DNA of 64,000 bases from Thermoplasma acidophilum DSM 1728. GTDB taxonomy: Archaea; Thermoplasmatota; Thermoplasmata; Thermoplasmatales; Thermoplasmataceae. The translations under genes were made by a program, and so were the position numbers. Each line of letters begins with the position of its first letter. Positions within the stretch are counted from its first letter, which is position 1. The notes below the pieces were generated by a model. It had not been told where the DNA came from, searched no databases, and was given only the letters and a program-made list of their open reading frames with translations. Below, piece by piece: positions 27,469 to 36,352 of the stretch. The DNA is taken from assembly GCF_000195915.1 (NCBI RefSeq), contig NC_002578.1, positions 1,049,644 to 1,113,643 on the forward strand, written 5' to 3'.

Positions 27469-27632
27469 CGAGTAAATGATACAGCCAGGATTATTTAAGA
27501 TATCGTAAAATCTGAGAGCTACATTCTACCTGGAAATATGCATGTGATAGTTTTGGTCAATTTCAGCTCATATATTTAAATTGTGGCATATTAAAGTATA
27601 CTTTAAATATAAAATTGTAATTCTTTACATCT

Positions 27633-27935
27633 ATGTTTTGCCCAAAGTGTGGTTCCTTGATGACTCCTGTAAATGGTAAATATGTGTGCCCATCATGTGG
27701 ATATGAAATATCGAAGAACAAGGAAACCATAAAAATAGTTTCGAAGAGTGCTGATAAGGAGACAATAATGATAAAAGAAGAAGTCTCAGCCGAACCTCTT
27801 GATTCAGATGCAGTCTGCCCTCGCTGCCATCATAAGGGGGCCAGATACGTGTTGAAGCAGACAAGATCTGCAGATGAACCTGAAACAAAATTCTACACGT
27901 GCGAAGAGTGCGGCTATAGATGGAGAGAATATTGA
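27633..27935 (+). CDS. tfs: Transcription factor S (TFS)
   Basis: Transcript cleavage factor for the archaeal RNA polymerase, equivalent to the eukaryotic TFIIS C-terminal domain plus an RPB9-like start. The N-terminal zinc ribbon is CPKCG...CPSCG (residues 3-23) and the C-terminal ribbon CPRC...CEECG. Between the last pairs lies RSADEPETKFYTC, carrying the acidic DE pair that enters the polymerase secondary channel. Length 100 is near the usual 105-110. It may share regulation with the next gene 50 bases downstream. Confidence 0.92.
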   Translation: MFCPKCGSLMTPVNGKYVCPSCGYEISKNKETIKIVSKSADKETIMIKEEVSAEPLDSDAVCPRCHHKGARYVLKQTRSADEPETKFYTCEECGYRWREY

Positions 27936-27987
27936 AGCCGCACTGAATATAAGAAACTTTTATATCTAATCTTTACTAACTTACACG

Positions 27988-28635
27988 ATGCCTGTTTACG
28001 AACCAGATGAGCATGAGATCCTCCAGGAAAAATCCAGCATGACGCGTGGAGGGGAACAGTATTTCAAGGGTACGCTTTATCTTACGGACAAGAGGTTGAT
28101 ATATGAAGAAAAGGGACACAGGGGCTTCATACATGCACATCCGGCAAAGATCCTCCTTGATCTTCCACTCTACCTTATTTTGAATATTTCCACAGCAGTT
28201 CCAAGGATAAAATTCGGAACGAAAAAAACATTATCTGTCGAATTCACCACGGATAAAGGCGATGATAGAGCCACTTTCGTTCTCAAGGATCCGGAAAAAT
28301 GGAAGAAGGAGATGGAGAGGTGGACGACCGACGCCAAACGCAGGCATGAACAGGAGGAGAAACTGAAAATTGAGGAGGAGAGGAGAAGAGAGATAGAGCT
28401 CGCGAGGGCCAAAGCTCCTACGGCTAACATCGGAATGTATATAAATGCAGGTAAAAAAGATGAAGGCAAAAATATTCCGAAGTTCGTTGAATCTGCAGTC
28501 TCAGAAGAAAAAGAAAATATATTTGAAGCCCACGAAGCTCCATCTCTTCCAAAGACCAAGAAATGCCCAAACTGTGGAAAAGATATACCGGCAGATTCAG
28601 TTTATTGCCCATATTGCGGATTTAAACAGCCTTAG
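27988..28635 (+). CDS. PH/GRAM-like domain protein with C-terminal zinc ribbon
   Basis: A 215-residue protein of unknown role. Residues about 1-110 resemble a bacterial PH/GRAM-type domain: an opening EPDEHEILQEKSSM, then FKGTLYLTDKRLIYE and a terminal helix with WKKEMERW. A highly charged, probably coiled-coil segment (residues ~105-140) follows. The C-terminus is a zinc ribbon, CPNCGKDI then CPYCGF. Such proteins often sit at membranes or on nucleic acids. It follows the TFS gene, same strand. Confidence 0.65.
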   Translation: MPVYEPDEHEILQEKSSMTRGGEQYFKGTLYLTDKRLIYEEKGHRGFIHAHPAKILLDLPLYLILNISTAVPRIKFGTKKTLSVEFTTDKGDDRATFVLKDPEKWKKEMERWTTDAKRRHEQEEKLKIEEERRREIELARAKAPTANIGMYINAGKKDEGKNIPKFVESAVSEEKENIFEAHEAPSLPKTKKCPNCGKDIPADSVYCPYCGFKQP

Positions 28636-28776
28636 GCATTTTAATCCGTTTCTCCGTATTTTTACTGTAAATCATCTGATCCTAATGATTTGTTTTAATC
28701 TGGACGCCGAAATATCAGCATATCAGGAAAACTGAATCGCATTAATTTATTATCTTCTCTGATATCTCCCCTTTCA

Positions 28777-29619
28777 ATGAAGGAGATAAAGTATCTCATC
28801 CCATATGTTCTCATAAGTTCATTTTCCTATTACTTCGCAAAAAATGGAGTCGATCAGGTTTCTCCAGCAATATTCATGTCGATGAGATACTTTATCGCTG
28901 GCCTCACGCTTCTTCCATTCGCAAAGCATTTGAAGTTCTCATGGAGCATACTGATACTTTCCATAATGACGTCAACCAGCACAGCACTCTGGGCGTATGG
29001 CTTGATATACGTATCACCAGCCGAATCGGCTATTCTCAGCTATTCAATGCCAGTTTTTTCCTTGCCAATAGCATTCCTCATGGTGAAGGAGAAACCGTCT
29101 GCGATAGAAATTGCGGGTATTTCAATAGGTTTCGCAGGTGTTATCCTTTATGGAATGCCCCTTATGCACGGATTCACACTCTTCGGTGCCATACTAACAA
29201 TAGCCAATGCGGTCTTCTGGGCGCTATTCACAGTATATTACAGAAAGCTCAAGGAAGAAGACCCGGTTTCCATAAACACGATGCAGTTCTTCATCGGTGG
29301 TGCGATTCTACTTGCATACATTCCGTTTGATACTCGGTTCGATCCAGGCCTTTCGTTCGTAGCCGATGTACTTTGGATGGCGCTATTAGGCGGATCTGTT
29401 CAATTTATCCTCTGGAACGTGATGATAAAGATGAGCTCCGTTAACAAGATAACGGTGTTAGCTTTCTCCGTACCTATATTCACCATGATACTGTCAATAT
29501 TCATAGATCATGAGATTCCAAACATAATGGAAATAGCCGGTGTAATCGTAATGTTCACAGGCATATTCCTGTCAAGATTGAAGGGAGGCATTTCCGTAGT
29601 AAAGGAGACAAGCACATAA
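28777..29619 (+). CDS. EamA/DMT-superfamily transporter
   Basis: A 280-residue membrane protein with about ten hydrophobic helices in two homologous five-helix EamA repeats, the pattern of drug/metabolite transporters. Helix 4 region SPAESAILSYSMPVF and the repeat equivalent VQFILWNVMIKMSS match the family's signature positions. Substrates range over amino acids, nucleosides and small metabolites and cannot be told here. Probably monocistronic. Confidence 0.88.
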   Translation: MKEIKYLIPYVLISSFSYYFAKNGVDQVSPAIFMSMRYFIAGLTLLPFAKHLKFSWSILILSIMTSTSTALWAYGLIYVSPAESAILSYSMPVFSLPIAFLMVKEKPSAIEIAGISIGFAGVILYGMPLMHGFTLFGAILTIANAVFWALFTVYYRKLKEEDPVSINTMQFFIGGAILLAYIPFDTRFDPGLSFVADVLWMALLGGSVQFILWNVMIKMSSVNKITVLAFSVPIFTMILSIFIDHEIPNIMEIAGVIVMFTGIFLSRLKGGISVVKETST

Positions 29620-29680
29620 TATATGAAAAGGTGAAATGTATTCGCACAAGAATCAGGCAAGTTGTAGACGGATGAAATAA

Positions 29681-29753
29681 AGCCGCCGACGGGGTTTGGA
29701 CCCGCGACTCGTGCTTACCAAGCACGCGCTCTACCAGGCTGAGCTACGACGGC
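29681..29753 (-). tRNA. tRNA-Thr (anticodon GGT)
   Basis: A full cloverleaf on the minus strand. Acceptor GCCGTCG/CGGCGGC, anticodon stem CGTGC/GCACG with loop TTGGTAA, and T arm CGGGT TCAAACC CCG-type. The anticodon GGT means threonine; the discriminator is U, as expected for archaeal tRNA-Thr. No encoded CCA, no intron. Confidence 0.95.
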
Positions 29754-29814
29754 AAAGATAGGATGTGATGCAACAGATATACATGAATTTTTCAATACAC
29801 TTAGGTAGAAAGGA

Positions 29815-30138
29815 TCAAAGCTTTATGTAGAGCCATCCTTCGGATTCCTTCTTTAGAACCTCATATATCCCGGCGTTCACAATGCGCACGCCATCCATCA
29901 GAGATCTTTCATCGATCCTCTTGGATACGAGAGAATTTCTGCAAGCTACAACGTCCATGCCAGATTCTAACATTTCAAGTATCGCATTTCTATTTCCTGG
30001 ATCACTGAGAAAACCTATGGCATCTGCATGAAAAACTATTTCAATGACAGCTGAAGGATCATCTTTCAGCAGATTGAATGCACTTTTAATCGTGCCGTTT
30101 GCCTTCTCCATCTCAGTTACGTTGATGATCACTTTCAT
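29815..30138 (-). CDS. DsrE/DsrF-like family protein
   Basis: A 107-residue single-domain protein of the DsrE-like superfamily (COG1416 type). The sequence EIVFHADAIGFL, then VVACRNSLVSKR, then GVRIVNAGIYEVL and a terminal EGWLYIKL follow the family order. The cysteine in ACRNSL is the position linked to sulfur handling in relatives. The function here is unknown. It starts inside the end of the SPOUT methyltransferase gene (26-base overlap), so it is the last member of a leftward operon with FKBP. Confidence 0.8.
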   Translation of the reverse strand: MKVIINVTEMEKANGTIKSAFNLLKDDPSAVIEIVFHADAIGFLSDPGNRNAILEMLESGMDVVACRNSLVSKRIDERSLMDGVRIVNAGIYEVLKKESEGWLYIKL

Positions 30139-30868
30139 TTTCCAGAGGCCTCTGAAGGCTTTCCTTCACTCTACGGATCACACCCATCATTCTGAAATAC
30201 TCCCTATCGCTCATGCGGGATCTGGCTATAAGCCTCCTAAGCAGGAGTTCCGTGTTTCTTATCTTGTGCTCCGGATACGAGGTCAGGCGCATAACTTCGA
30301 TTATATTCCTGAGCATCAGATCCTCATGATCCGGTTCTATAGCTCTTATCTCTATATTCTCCGGCGGATTGAATCTTGTGAACATAACATAAAGTATTAT
30401 TGCGACCGCATGAGACAGGTTATAAACAGGATACTCTGGGTTTCCCGGTATATTTATGAAATAGTTGCACTTCTCTATTTCCTCGTTGCGCAACCCGTCA
30501 TCCTCTCTTCCGAATACGAGCGCTATCTTGCCACCCTGATCCGACATTTCTTCCCAGAATTTTTCAGGTGTCAGCGGTAACCTCCTGAAATGTTTTTCGT
30601 TACTGGAGGCCGTGCTTGAAGTGGCTGCAATGACATTGAACCTTGATATTACGGAGGCGAAATCATCATAGATCTCCGCGTTTTCTAAAATGAACCTTCC
30701 GCCCATGGATCGGGCAAACGCCTCATCGTCAGGCCTGTTGCCTATTATTATGAGGTGCCGAAGGCCAGAATTCCACATGGATCTGGCCACAGCCCCTATA
30801 TTACCCTGGTATTTAGGGTACACGAGAACTATGTAGACGTTCTCTGATATATAATCAGTTCTTGACAT
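30113..30868 (-). CDS. SPOUT-class RNA methyltransferase (TrmJ/TrmH-like)
   Basis: SAM-dependent 2'-O-ribose methyltransferase of the SpoU family; TrmJ-type homologues modify position 32 of tRNA. The knot motifs are GNIGAVARSMWNSGL near the N-terminus, ALVFGREDDGLRNEE in the middle and INIPGNPEYPVYNLSHAVAI for the SAM-binding knot. I chose ATG 30868 (MSRTDYISEN); the longer frame from 30988 only mirrors the neighbouring gene. The start overlaps the FKBP gene by 14 bases. Confidence 0.87.
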   Translation of the reverse strand: MSRTDYISENVYIVLVYPKYQGNIGAVARSMWNSGLRHLIIIGNRPDDEAFARSMGGRFILENAEIYDDFASVISRFNVIAATSSTASSNEKHFRRLPLTPEKFWEEMSDQGGKIALVFGREDDGLRNEEIEKCNYFINIPGNPEYPVYNLSHAVAIILYVMFTRFNPPENIEIRAIEPDHEDLMLRNIIEVMRLTSYPEHKIRNTELLLRRLIARSRMSDREYFRMMGVIRRVKESLQRPLENESDHQRN

Positions 30869-31640
30869 TCTCCTGCTTCTGCTCTGGCTGGCTTTCGCTG
30901 GTTTCTGTCTTAGCTTCGGCTGGTGCACTCTCTTCTTTCTTCTGTTCGCCCTCAGCCTTCTGCTCTTCCTGCTTCTTATAGACTTCAAGAATAACTATAT
31001 CGTATCCTGGCACATATTTCCTGACCGTGTTTACTATATTGTATTTAGCATCCAGCCAGGGAAGGCTGAACTTCGCGCCCTCAGGAATCTCTATTTTTAT
31101 ATCACTGTCTAGCGTTACATTGAAGCCCTCTGGATTGTAATTATTCGCTATTATGGCCCTGACCTTTTCGACCGGTTCCGTTATAACGCCATTGATCTTG
31201 AATTTGTAATATACGGTTTTTCCTGCCCACCTGTGGTTGTAATCAACGAGTACCCTTCCTGGAGTAACGGAAATTATTCTCCCAACCCTCCTGTTTATCT
31301 CGACTTCCTTTCCTACCTGCGGGTCTATGTTCAGGCGCTGAAACTCCCTCATCGTATGTATCTTTATATTTGATGGCAACCGCTGACCGAAGGCATCCTC
31401 TGGTGGGACTTCAACTTCGACTTCCTGGCCTGGTTCCGCTTTCCTGAAAGCCTCATTAACCTCCTTGAAAATACCTTCCTGGCCAACTATTACAACTATG
31501 TCCCCATATCTTGCATTTTCATCAAAAATATCATTCTCCTTTGCGAGATCGGCCTTGCTGGTAGATACCAGTTTTTTCTCTTCACCAACACGCATCTCGA
31601 ATTCGATCTTTATGAAATCTCCATCATTCAACTGTTTCAC
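30855..31640 (-). CDS. FKBP-type peptidyl-prolyl cis-trans isomerase (long, SlyD-like)
   Basis: Folding helper that isomerises peptidyl-proline bonds; archaeal long-type FKBPs combine the FKBP barrel with an IF (insert-in-flap) chaperone domain. Residues about 1-165 hold this pair (GDFIKIEFEMRV, then VPPEDAFGQR, then GRVLVDYNHRWAGKTVYY). A further ~65-residue domain follows. The last ~30 residues are a low-complexity Glu/Gln/Lys tail. A TATATATAA box sits 20-25 bases upstream. Leads a leftward operon with the RNA methyltransferase and DsrE-like genes. Confidence 0.9.
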   Translation of the reverse strand: MKQLNDGDFIKIEFEMRVGEEKKLVSTSKADLAKENDIFDENARYGDIVVIVGQEGIFKEVNEAFRKAEPGQEVEVEVPPEDAFGQRLPSNIKIHTMREFQRLNIDPQVGKEVEINRRVGRIISVTPGRVLVDYNHRWAGKTVYYKFKINGVITEPVEKVRAIIANNYNPEGFNVTLDSDIKIEIPEGAKFSLPWLDAKYNIVNTVRKYVPGYDIVILEVYKKQEEQKAEGEQKKEESAPAEAKTETSESQPEQKQENVKN

Positions 31641-31649
31641 CTTTAAACT

Positions 31650-31664
31650 GGAAGGTTATATATA
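31650..31664 (-). promoter_or_regulatory. TATA box of the FKBP gene
   Basis: TTATATATAA on both strands ~20-25 bases before the FKBP ATG (31640). Confidence 0.45.
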
Positions 31665-31833
31665 ATCACTATTTTAGGTTTGTCATTCTTTTTTATATAT
31701 AAAATATAGATAATAATCCTATTTTGCATCTTATATATAAAAGTTTCTCGAAATACAAAGCAGCCGCCAGCCCCGATCTTAAAATGTGAATTTATCACAA
31801 GCTTTCCAATCAAATTCTTTCATCAAGATACGT

Positions 31834-31843
31834 CATATTTACA
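31834..31843 (+). promoter_or_regulatory. Likely TATA box of iorA
   Basis: CATATTTACA about 27 bases before the iorA ATG (31866), in an AT-rich divergent promoter region. Confidence 0.4.
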
Positions 31844-31865
31844 TACCACAAGTGCGATACTATAA

Positions 31866-33683
31866 ATGATGCCGAAAGCAAAATTCATGATCGGCAACGA
31901 AGCAATCGCTGCTGCCGCTGTTCATGCGGGCGTGAGCGTTGCAGCAGGCTATCCAGGCACACCGTCCACCGAAATAATAGAGAACGTCAGAAAGTTTGGA
32001 CCTGATGTGTATGTGGAATGGAGCGTCAACGAAAAGATAGCGTTCGAGACCGCCTATGGTGCGGCCATGAGCGGCGGAACCGGGCTTGTAGCAGTAAAAC
32101 ATGTAGGTCTGAACGTGGCTTCTGATCCGATGTTCAGCTCCTCCTACACCGGGATCACAGGTTCTCTTGTAATTGTCTCTGCTGATGACTCGTCGATGTG
32201 GTCGTCGCAGAATGAACAGGACAACAGGTTTTATGGATTGCATGCACTAATACCTGTTCTTGAGCCATACGATGTCCAGAGCGCATACGATCTCACTCTG
32301 AAGGCATTCGAGGTAAGCCGGCTATTCCATCACCCCGTGATCCTGAGGACCACCACGAGGATAGGCCATGTCAGATCAAACGTGATATATGAAGACCATC
32401 ATGAGCCGTTGAGAGGAAAGGTTATAAAAGATCCGAATACATACGTTTTAGCTCCTGAGAACGCAAGAAGCGACCGCAAGAAACAGCTGGAGAGATGGCG
32501 TGAAATATCTGATTACCTATCTTCACTGTGTTCCTATGAACCTGATGGTGGAGATTCCATCATAATAACAGGTGGTATTTCATATTCCTATCTTAAAGAG
32601 GCGCTTGAGGACGCAGGCATTCACACGAATGTACTGCGCCTGGATGCTACAGTTCCTATACCTGAAAGTGCAATACTCAATCACATCAATGGCATACGGA
32701 GAGTGCTGGTGGTAGAGGAAAATGATCCAGTGATGGAGATGCAAGTTGCTGACATACTTCTGCGGAATGGAAAGGCAGTTGAATTCCACGGGAAAGATCT
32801 GATCCCAATAGAGGGTGAGATGACGTTCGAAAAATTGAAGGCTGGGCTCTTCGCCTTCTTCGGCATGAAATATAGTGGTTCATACTTCCAGGATGAACCA
32901 CTAACACCGAGACCGCCTGCACTGTGCCCTGGGTGCCCGCACAGATCCTCGTTCTTCGATATAAAAAAGGGCCTAAGCAGGGTTTCAATGCAGAATTCCT
33001 TCTTCTCCGGAGATATTGGATGCTATACTCTGGGCGCACTGCCCCCGTTCAGGGAGCAGGATTCCGCCACAAACATGGGATCAAGCCTCGGTATAAGCAA
33101 TGGAGTATTCCGATCAACGGATCAGGTTCCGGTTGCGGTAATAGGGGATTCAACGTTCTTCCACAGCGGCATAGAAGGTGTTGCCAATGCAGTCTACAAT
33201 AATACTGCGGAGATCATCGTTGTTCTTGACAACAGATCCACTGCAATGACCGGGCAGCAGCCGAGCCCGTCAACGGCAATCGATATAGGGAATGTTTGCA
33301 GGGCAATGGGCATTGAATATGTGGAGACGTTCGATCCGTTCGACGTTGATGCCGGTGAGAAGGCTGTACAACAAGCTGCAGAATACGTGAAGAAAACCCT
33401 TAAACCGGCCGTGATAATAGCGAAGAGGGCTTGTGCTCTAGAGGTACTCGAAAAGGTTGATTCCGAAACACCGAAGGCTTACGTCGATTCCAACAGATGC
33501 ACGGGCTGTACAATATGCTATGATTTCTTCACATGCCCATCTATCCTTCCGCTATCAAACAAAAAGGCTACGATCGATGACAGCTGCATTGGCTGCGGCG
33601 CATGCGTAGAGGTGTGCCCCTTCAACGCAATATCAGTAAAGGGAGAAAAACCAGCGGGGTGGGAGGAGGCATGGAACGCATAA
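31866..33683 (+). CDS. iorA: Indolepyruvate:ferredoxin oxidoreductase, alpha subunit
   Basis: Oxidatively decarboxylates aryl-pyruvates from aromatic amino acid transamination to acyl-CoA, reducing ferredoxin. The N-terminal pyrimidine domain (AGYPGTPSTEI), the thiamine-diphosphate domain (SGDIGCYTLG, then GDSTFFHSG, and LDNRSTAMTGQQPSP) and a C-terminal 2[4Fe-4S] ferredoxin domain (CTGCTICYDFFTCP, then CIGCGACVEVCP) are all present. At 605 residues it is complete. iorB overlaps its end; no dedicated regulator is adjacent. Confidence 0.95.
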   Translation: MMPKAKFMIGNEAIAAAAVHAGVSVAAGYPGTPSTEIIENVRKFGPDVYVEWSVNEKIAFETAYGAAMSGGTGLVAVKHVGLNVASDPMFSSSYTGITGSLVIVSADDSSMWSSQNEQDNRFYGLHALIPVLEPYDVQSAYDLTLKAFEVSRLFHHPVILRTTTRIGHVRSNVIYEDHHEPLRGKVIKDPNTYVLAPENARSDRKKQLERWREISDYLSSLCSYEPDGGDSIIITGGISYSYLKEALEDAGIHTNVLRLDATVPIPESAILNHINGIRRVLVVEENDPVMEMQVADILLRNGKAVEFHGKDLIPIEGEMTFEKLKAGLFAFFGMKYSGSYFQDEPLTPRPPALCPGCPHRSSFFDIKKGLSRVSMQNSFFSGDIGCYTLGALPPFREQDSATNMGSSLGISNGVFRSTDQVPVAVIGDSTFFHSGIEGVANAVYNNTAEIIVVLDNRSTAMTGQQPSPSTAIDIGNVCRAMGIEYVETFDPFDVDAGEKAVQQAAEYVKKTLKPAVIIAKRACALEVLEKVDSETPKAYVDSNRCTGCTICYDFFTCPSILPLSNKKATIDDSCIGCGACVEVCPFNAISVKGEKPAGWEEAWNA

Positions 33684-34267
33684 ACATTCTCCTAGCTGGA
33701 GTGGGCGGCCAGGGAATAATAACTATGGGCAAGATGATAGGCAACGCAGCGGTTAATTCAGGGATAAAAGTATTCGTTGCGGAAACTCACGGCCTGTCCC
33801 AGAGAGGTGGATCGGTACAGGTGCACATAAGGATAGGCAACGTAATGGCCCCGCTCATCGAGAAGGGGAAGGCTGATTACATCGTAGGGCTGGAGGCTAG
33901 CGAGGCTCTTAGAAATCTATCATATGCAGGGAAGGGCACGGTATTCATACTCAACAAGCAAACGATAAAACCTGTGGTACCAAAGGTAAACACACCCGAT
34001 CTGGAAATAGTTTTACAGAGGCTTCATGGATTTCGATATTACCTTGTGGACGGCGAGAGGATAGCAAGGGATGCGGGAAATCCAAAAGGATCCAATGCTG
34101 TCCTCATAGGATTCATGGTGGGTATGGGATTTTTCGGGGAGATGCAGAAAAAAGCATTCGAGATGGCCATGATAACCGATCCGAATGTAAGGTGCTTCAA
34201 TGCCGGTTATGCGGAAGCCATGACAGCGAAGAAAACAGATGCCCCAGAGAAAATCGTTACAGGATGA
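33671..34267 (+). CDS. iorB: Indolepyruvate:ferredoxin oxidoreductase, beta subunit
   Basis: The gamma-domain partner of IorA, about 198 residues. It opens with the conserved LLAGVGGQGIITMGK and continues with ETHGLSQRGGSV. I chose ATG 33671: GGGAGGAGG is immediately upstream and the conserved N-terminus begins there; the longer frame from 33602 only mirrors iorA. It overlaps the iorA stop by 13 bases, so the subunits are translationally coupled. Confidence 0.93.
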   Translation: MERINILLAGVGGQGIITMGKMIGNAAVNSGIKVFVAETHGLSQRGGSVQVHIRIGNVMAPLIEKGKADYIVGLEASEALRNLSYAGKGTVFILNKQTIKPVVPKVNTPDLEIVLQRLHGFRYYLVDGERIARDAGNPKGSNAVLIGFMVGMGFFGEMQKKAFEMAMITDPNVRCFNAGYAEAMTAKKTDAPEKIVTG

Positions 34268-34392
34268 TGCCTGCCTAAACGAACCATTTCGCCTAAAAAA
34301 GAATGATCAAACGTATATTCTGCTTTCCGCGATATTGCGGATAGATCGAAGCCAGCGCATGCTAAATTCAAGATTTTTTAAAATCATTGATT

Positions 34393-34980
34393 TCATATGT
34401 TCTCTATCTCGTGCCCAAGCTTTATCTTCTTGGTTTCAAGATAGAATTTGTCGTATGGCGTTGGATCGCTGAAAATCGGTATTCTACCCTTGACGTTAAT
34501 GCCGCTTTCGATAAGCGCCTTCATCTTTTCCGGGTTGTTTGTCATTATGTATATGGACTTTATTTCGAAGAACTTTATCACCTCTGAAGCAAATGAATAA
34601 TCCCTGCTGTCTACCGGCAGGCCGAGTTTCAGATTCGCTTCGACAGTGTCAGCACCGCTGTCCTGGAGGCTGTATGCCTTGATCTTGTTGAGGAGTCCGA
34701 TGCCTCTGCCCTCCTGCCTCAGATAAATCAGCATACCGTAATCCTGCCTGCCGAGGTATCTCAGGGACTGTATCAGCTGATCCCTGCAGTCGCATCTCAG
34801 CGATCCGAGAACGTCACCGGTGAGGCATTCGGAATGTATTCTTACAGGTACATCCTCCTTTCCCCTCGGATCTCCCCGTACGATAACGGCATGGTCCTTG
34901 TTTTCATCATTTACAAATGTATATATCCTGAAAAGCCCAAATTCAGTTGGCAACCTTGCGTTTGAGTAAAGTTCGATCAT
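34393..34980 (-). CDS. ribA: GTP cyclohydrolase II
   Basis: Opens and hydrolyses GTP to the pyrimidine that starts riboflavin synthesis. The zinc ligands C52, C63 and C65 lie in [16 protein letters not shown], the substrate region is [10 protein letters not shown], and GPR-type arginines follow. At 195 residues it matches bacterial RibA in length and sequence style. Most archaea instead use ArfA (GTP cyclohydrolase III), so this enzyme is notable and may be of bacterial origin. No other rib gene adjoins it. Confidence 0.92.
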   Translation of the reverse strand: MIELYSNARLPTEFGLFRIYTFVNDENKDHAVIVRGDPRGKEDVPVRIHSECLTGDVLGSLRCDCRDQLIQSLRYLGRQDYGMLIYLRQEGRGIGLLNKIKAYSLQDSGADTVEANLKLGLPVDSRDYSFASEVIKFFEIKSIYIMTNNPEKMKALIESGINVKGRIPIFSDPTPYDKFYLETKKIKLGHEIENI

Positions 34981-35031
34981 CCTTGCGTCAAAAGTAATTC
35001 CTTACCTTTATAAAAACATTGTTTTGTATCA

Positions 35032-36177
35032 TTATAAATTGGAATTCTTATTATAATTAATATCGAAAATTTTGTTTGCTATAATGTATTTCTCCGAAAA
35101 TCTGAATATATAGGCATCCCCTTCACCGTCGTCATGCTCCAGTTTTTCCGTAATTGTATAGTATTCCTCACTGGAAACGCCATACCTCAGATACACCTTC
35201 TTTGGTCTCATCCTGGCCATCTCCGCCTGCAGGCCCGGCCAGTCATACGTACCGTGTACAGAGAAAACCATGCCCGGAAAATTCTTCCTCAAAGACGCAC
35301 AGGAGAGCACCGTACGCCTCTCATCCCTCGAGATCATTGACATGTCTGAAAAATCTTCAAGGAGGCCTGCTTTGGATACAGCCGGATCCACGACGTAAAT
35401 GTAATCATATATGTGCGGTTCTGCAAAACCGCCCGTATATCTAGATCCCTTCAGGTGCACACCGGCAGGTATTATATGGGCAGAAAAATCTGATTCTGCA
35501 TATCTGCCAGTATACACGGTGAACCTTGATAGTTCGCCTCCAACAGATATATATTCCTTTTCGCCGCTGAATTCGATGGTATCGAGGTCGGCATGAGGCG
35601 GTAGATCGAAGATGTATGCCTCAGCCTGAATTTTCTCCATTATATGGTATGGGGATGGCACTATATCACGCACGTTCCGCGTGTTCATTCGCAGCGGATC
35701 GGAAAAAACGGCACGCGCAGATGCTATACCGGTTAAATAGAAATCCTCGTTCTTGAAACTCGCACCTGAACCGTATGCTTCCGCGTTGAGCAGGGATGAG
35801 AGATACCTTATCCGATCCTTTTCTATGCCGATGCACCCTGATCGCAGGCCGAACATTATGCACTGCATGCCTGCGCCGGATCCTATGTCCAGAACATCAT
35901 CATCAATCCTGGCGGATCTGTAGCTGCCTATGATCTCAGGGGTTGAATACTGCGCCGAATACCGATCCATGAAGAGCCTGTTCCACATACTGTACTTTTT
36001 TCTTATTCGCACCCTCGACCTTGCCAGTTCACCTATTGGCGAATCTTCAACGAGGTGCCCGGCATCTATCAGTTTGACAAGTTCATCTATCCTATCATTT
36101 ACCCTTTTCCTGTAAGCCCGGTCACTGAGGCACCTTGCCAGTATGTCCTCCATCTTCAGCTCAGGCATGTATTTCAT
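35032..36177 (-). CDS. Class I SAM-dependent methyltransferase with THUMP-like C-terminal domain
   Basis: A 381-residue protein. After a helical N-terminus (~100 residues), a Rossmann methyltransferase core is seen: DDVLDIGSGAGMQCIMFGL near residues 92-110, GIEKDR, and FSDPLRM in place of motif IV. The C-terminus (VYLRYGVSSEEYYTITEKL onwards) resembles the small THUMP-like domain found in RNA methyltransferases of this group. RNA is the most likely substrate but is not proven. Divergent from the XPB helicase gene by ~175 bases. Confidence 0.65.
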   Translation of the reverse strand: MKYMPELKMEDILARCLSDRAYRKRVNDRIDELVKLIDAGHLVEDSPIGELARSRVRIRKKYSMWNRLFMDRYSAQYSTPEIIGSYRSARIDDDVLDIGSGAGMQCIMFGLRSGCIGIEKDRIRYLSSLLNAEAYGSGASFKNEDFYLTGIASARAVFSDPLRMNTRNVRDIVPSPYHIMEKIQAEAYIFDLPPHADLDTIEFSGEKEYISVGGELSRFTVYTGRYAESDFSAHIIPAGVHLKGSRYTGGFAEPHIYDYIYVVDPAVSKAGLLEDFSDMSMISRDERRTVLSCASLRKNFPGMVFSVHGTYDWPGLQAEMARMRPKKVYLRYGVSSEEYYTITEKLEHDDGEGDAYIFRFSEKYIIANKIFDINYNKNSNL

Positions 36178-36323
36178 TCTCTATCTGCACCAGCTGGATG
36201 CGAAACGATCCTGAGACCCCATTTCGTCCACATTGAAAATCGTTGTGATTCGCCGTACAGATTATTGCAATGTGATTTTTATCGGCGAATGCTGCGTTAA
36301 CAGATGCGATATCCCCGGGAAAT

Positions 36324-36332
36324 GTTTATTAT
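36324..36332 (+). promoter_or_regulatory. TATA box fixing the XPB start
   Basis: GTTTATTAT is centred ~25 bases before the GTG at 36353, supporting a leaderless GTG start there. Confidence 0.45.
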
Positions 36333-36352
36333 CTGCAGGCGTATGGTCTCCT

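Noticed and set aside
30869-30988. N-terminal extension of the SPOUT methyltransferase frame
   Set aside because: It is an Arg/Lys-rich mirror of the FKBP tail; the knot methyltransferase begins naturally at MSRTDYISEN.
33602-33670. Longer start for iorB
   Set aside because: The extra residues mirror iorA's ferredoxin domain, and ATG 33671 has a strong ribosome-binding site.
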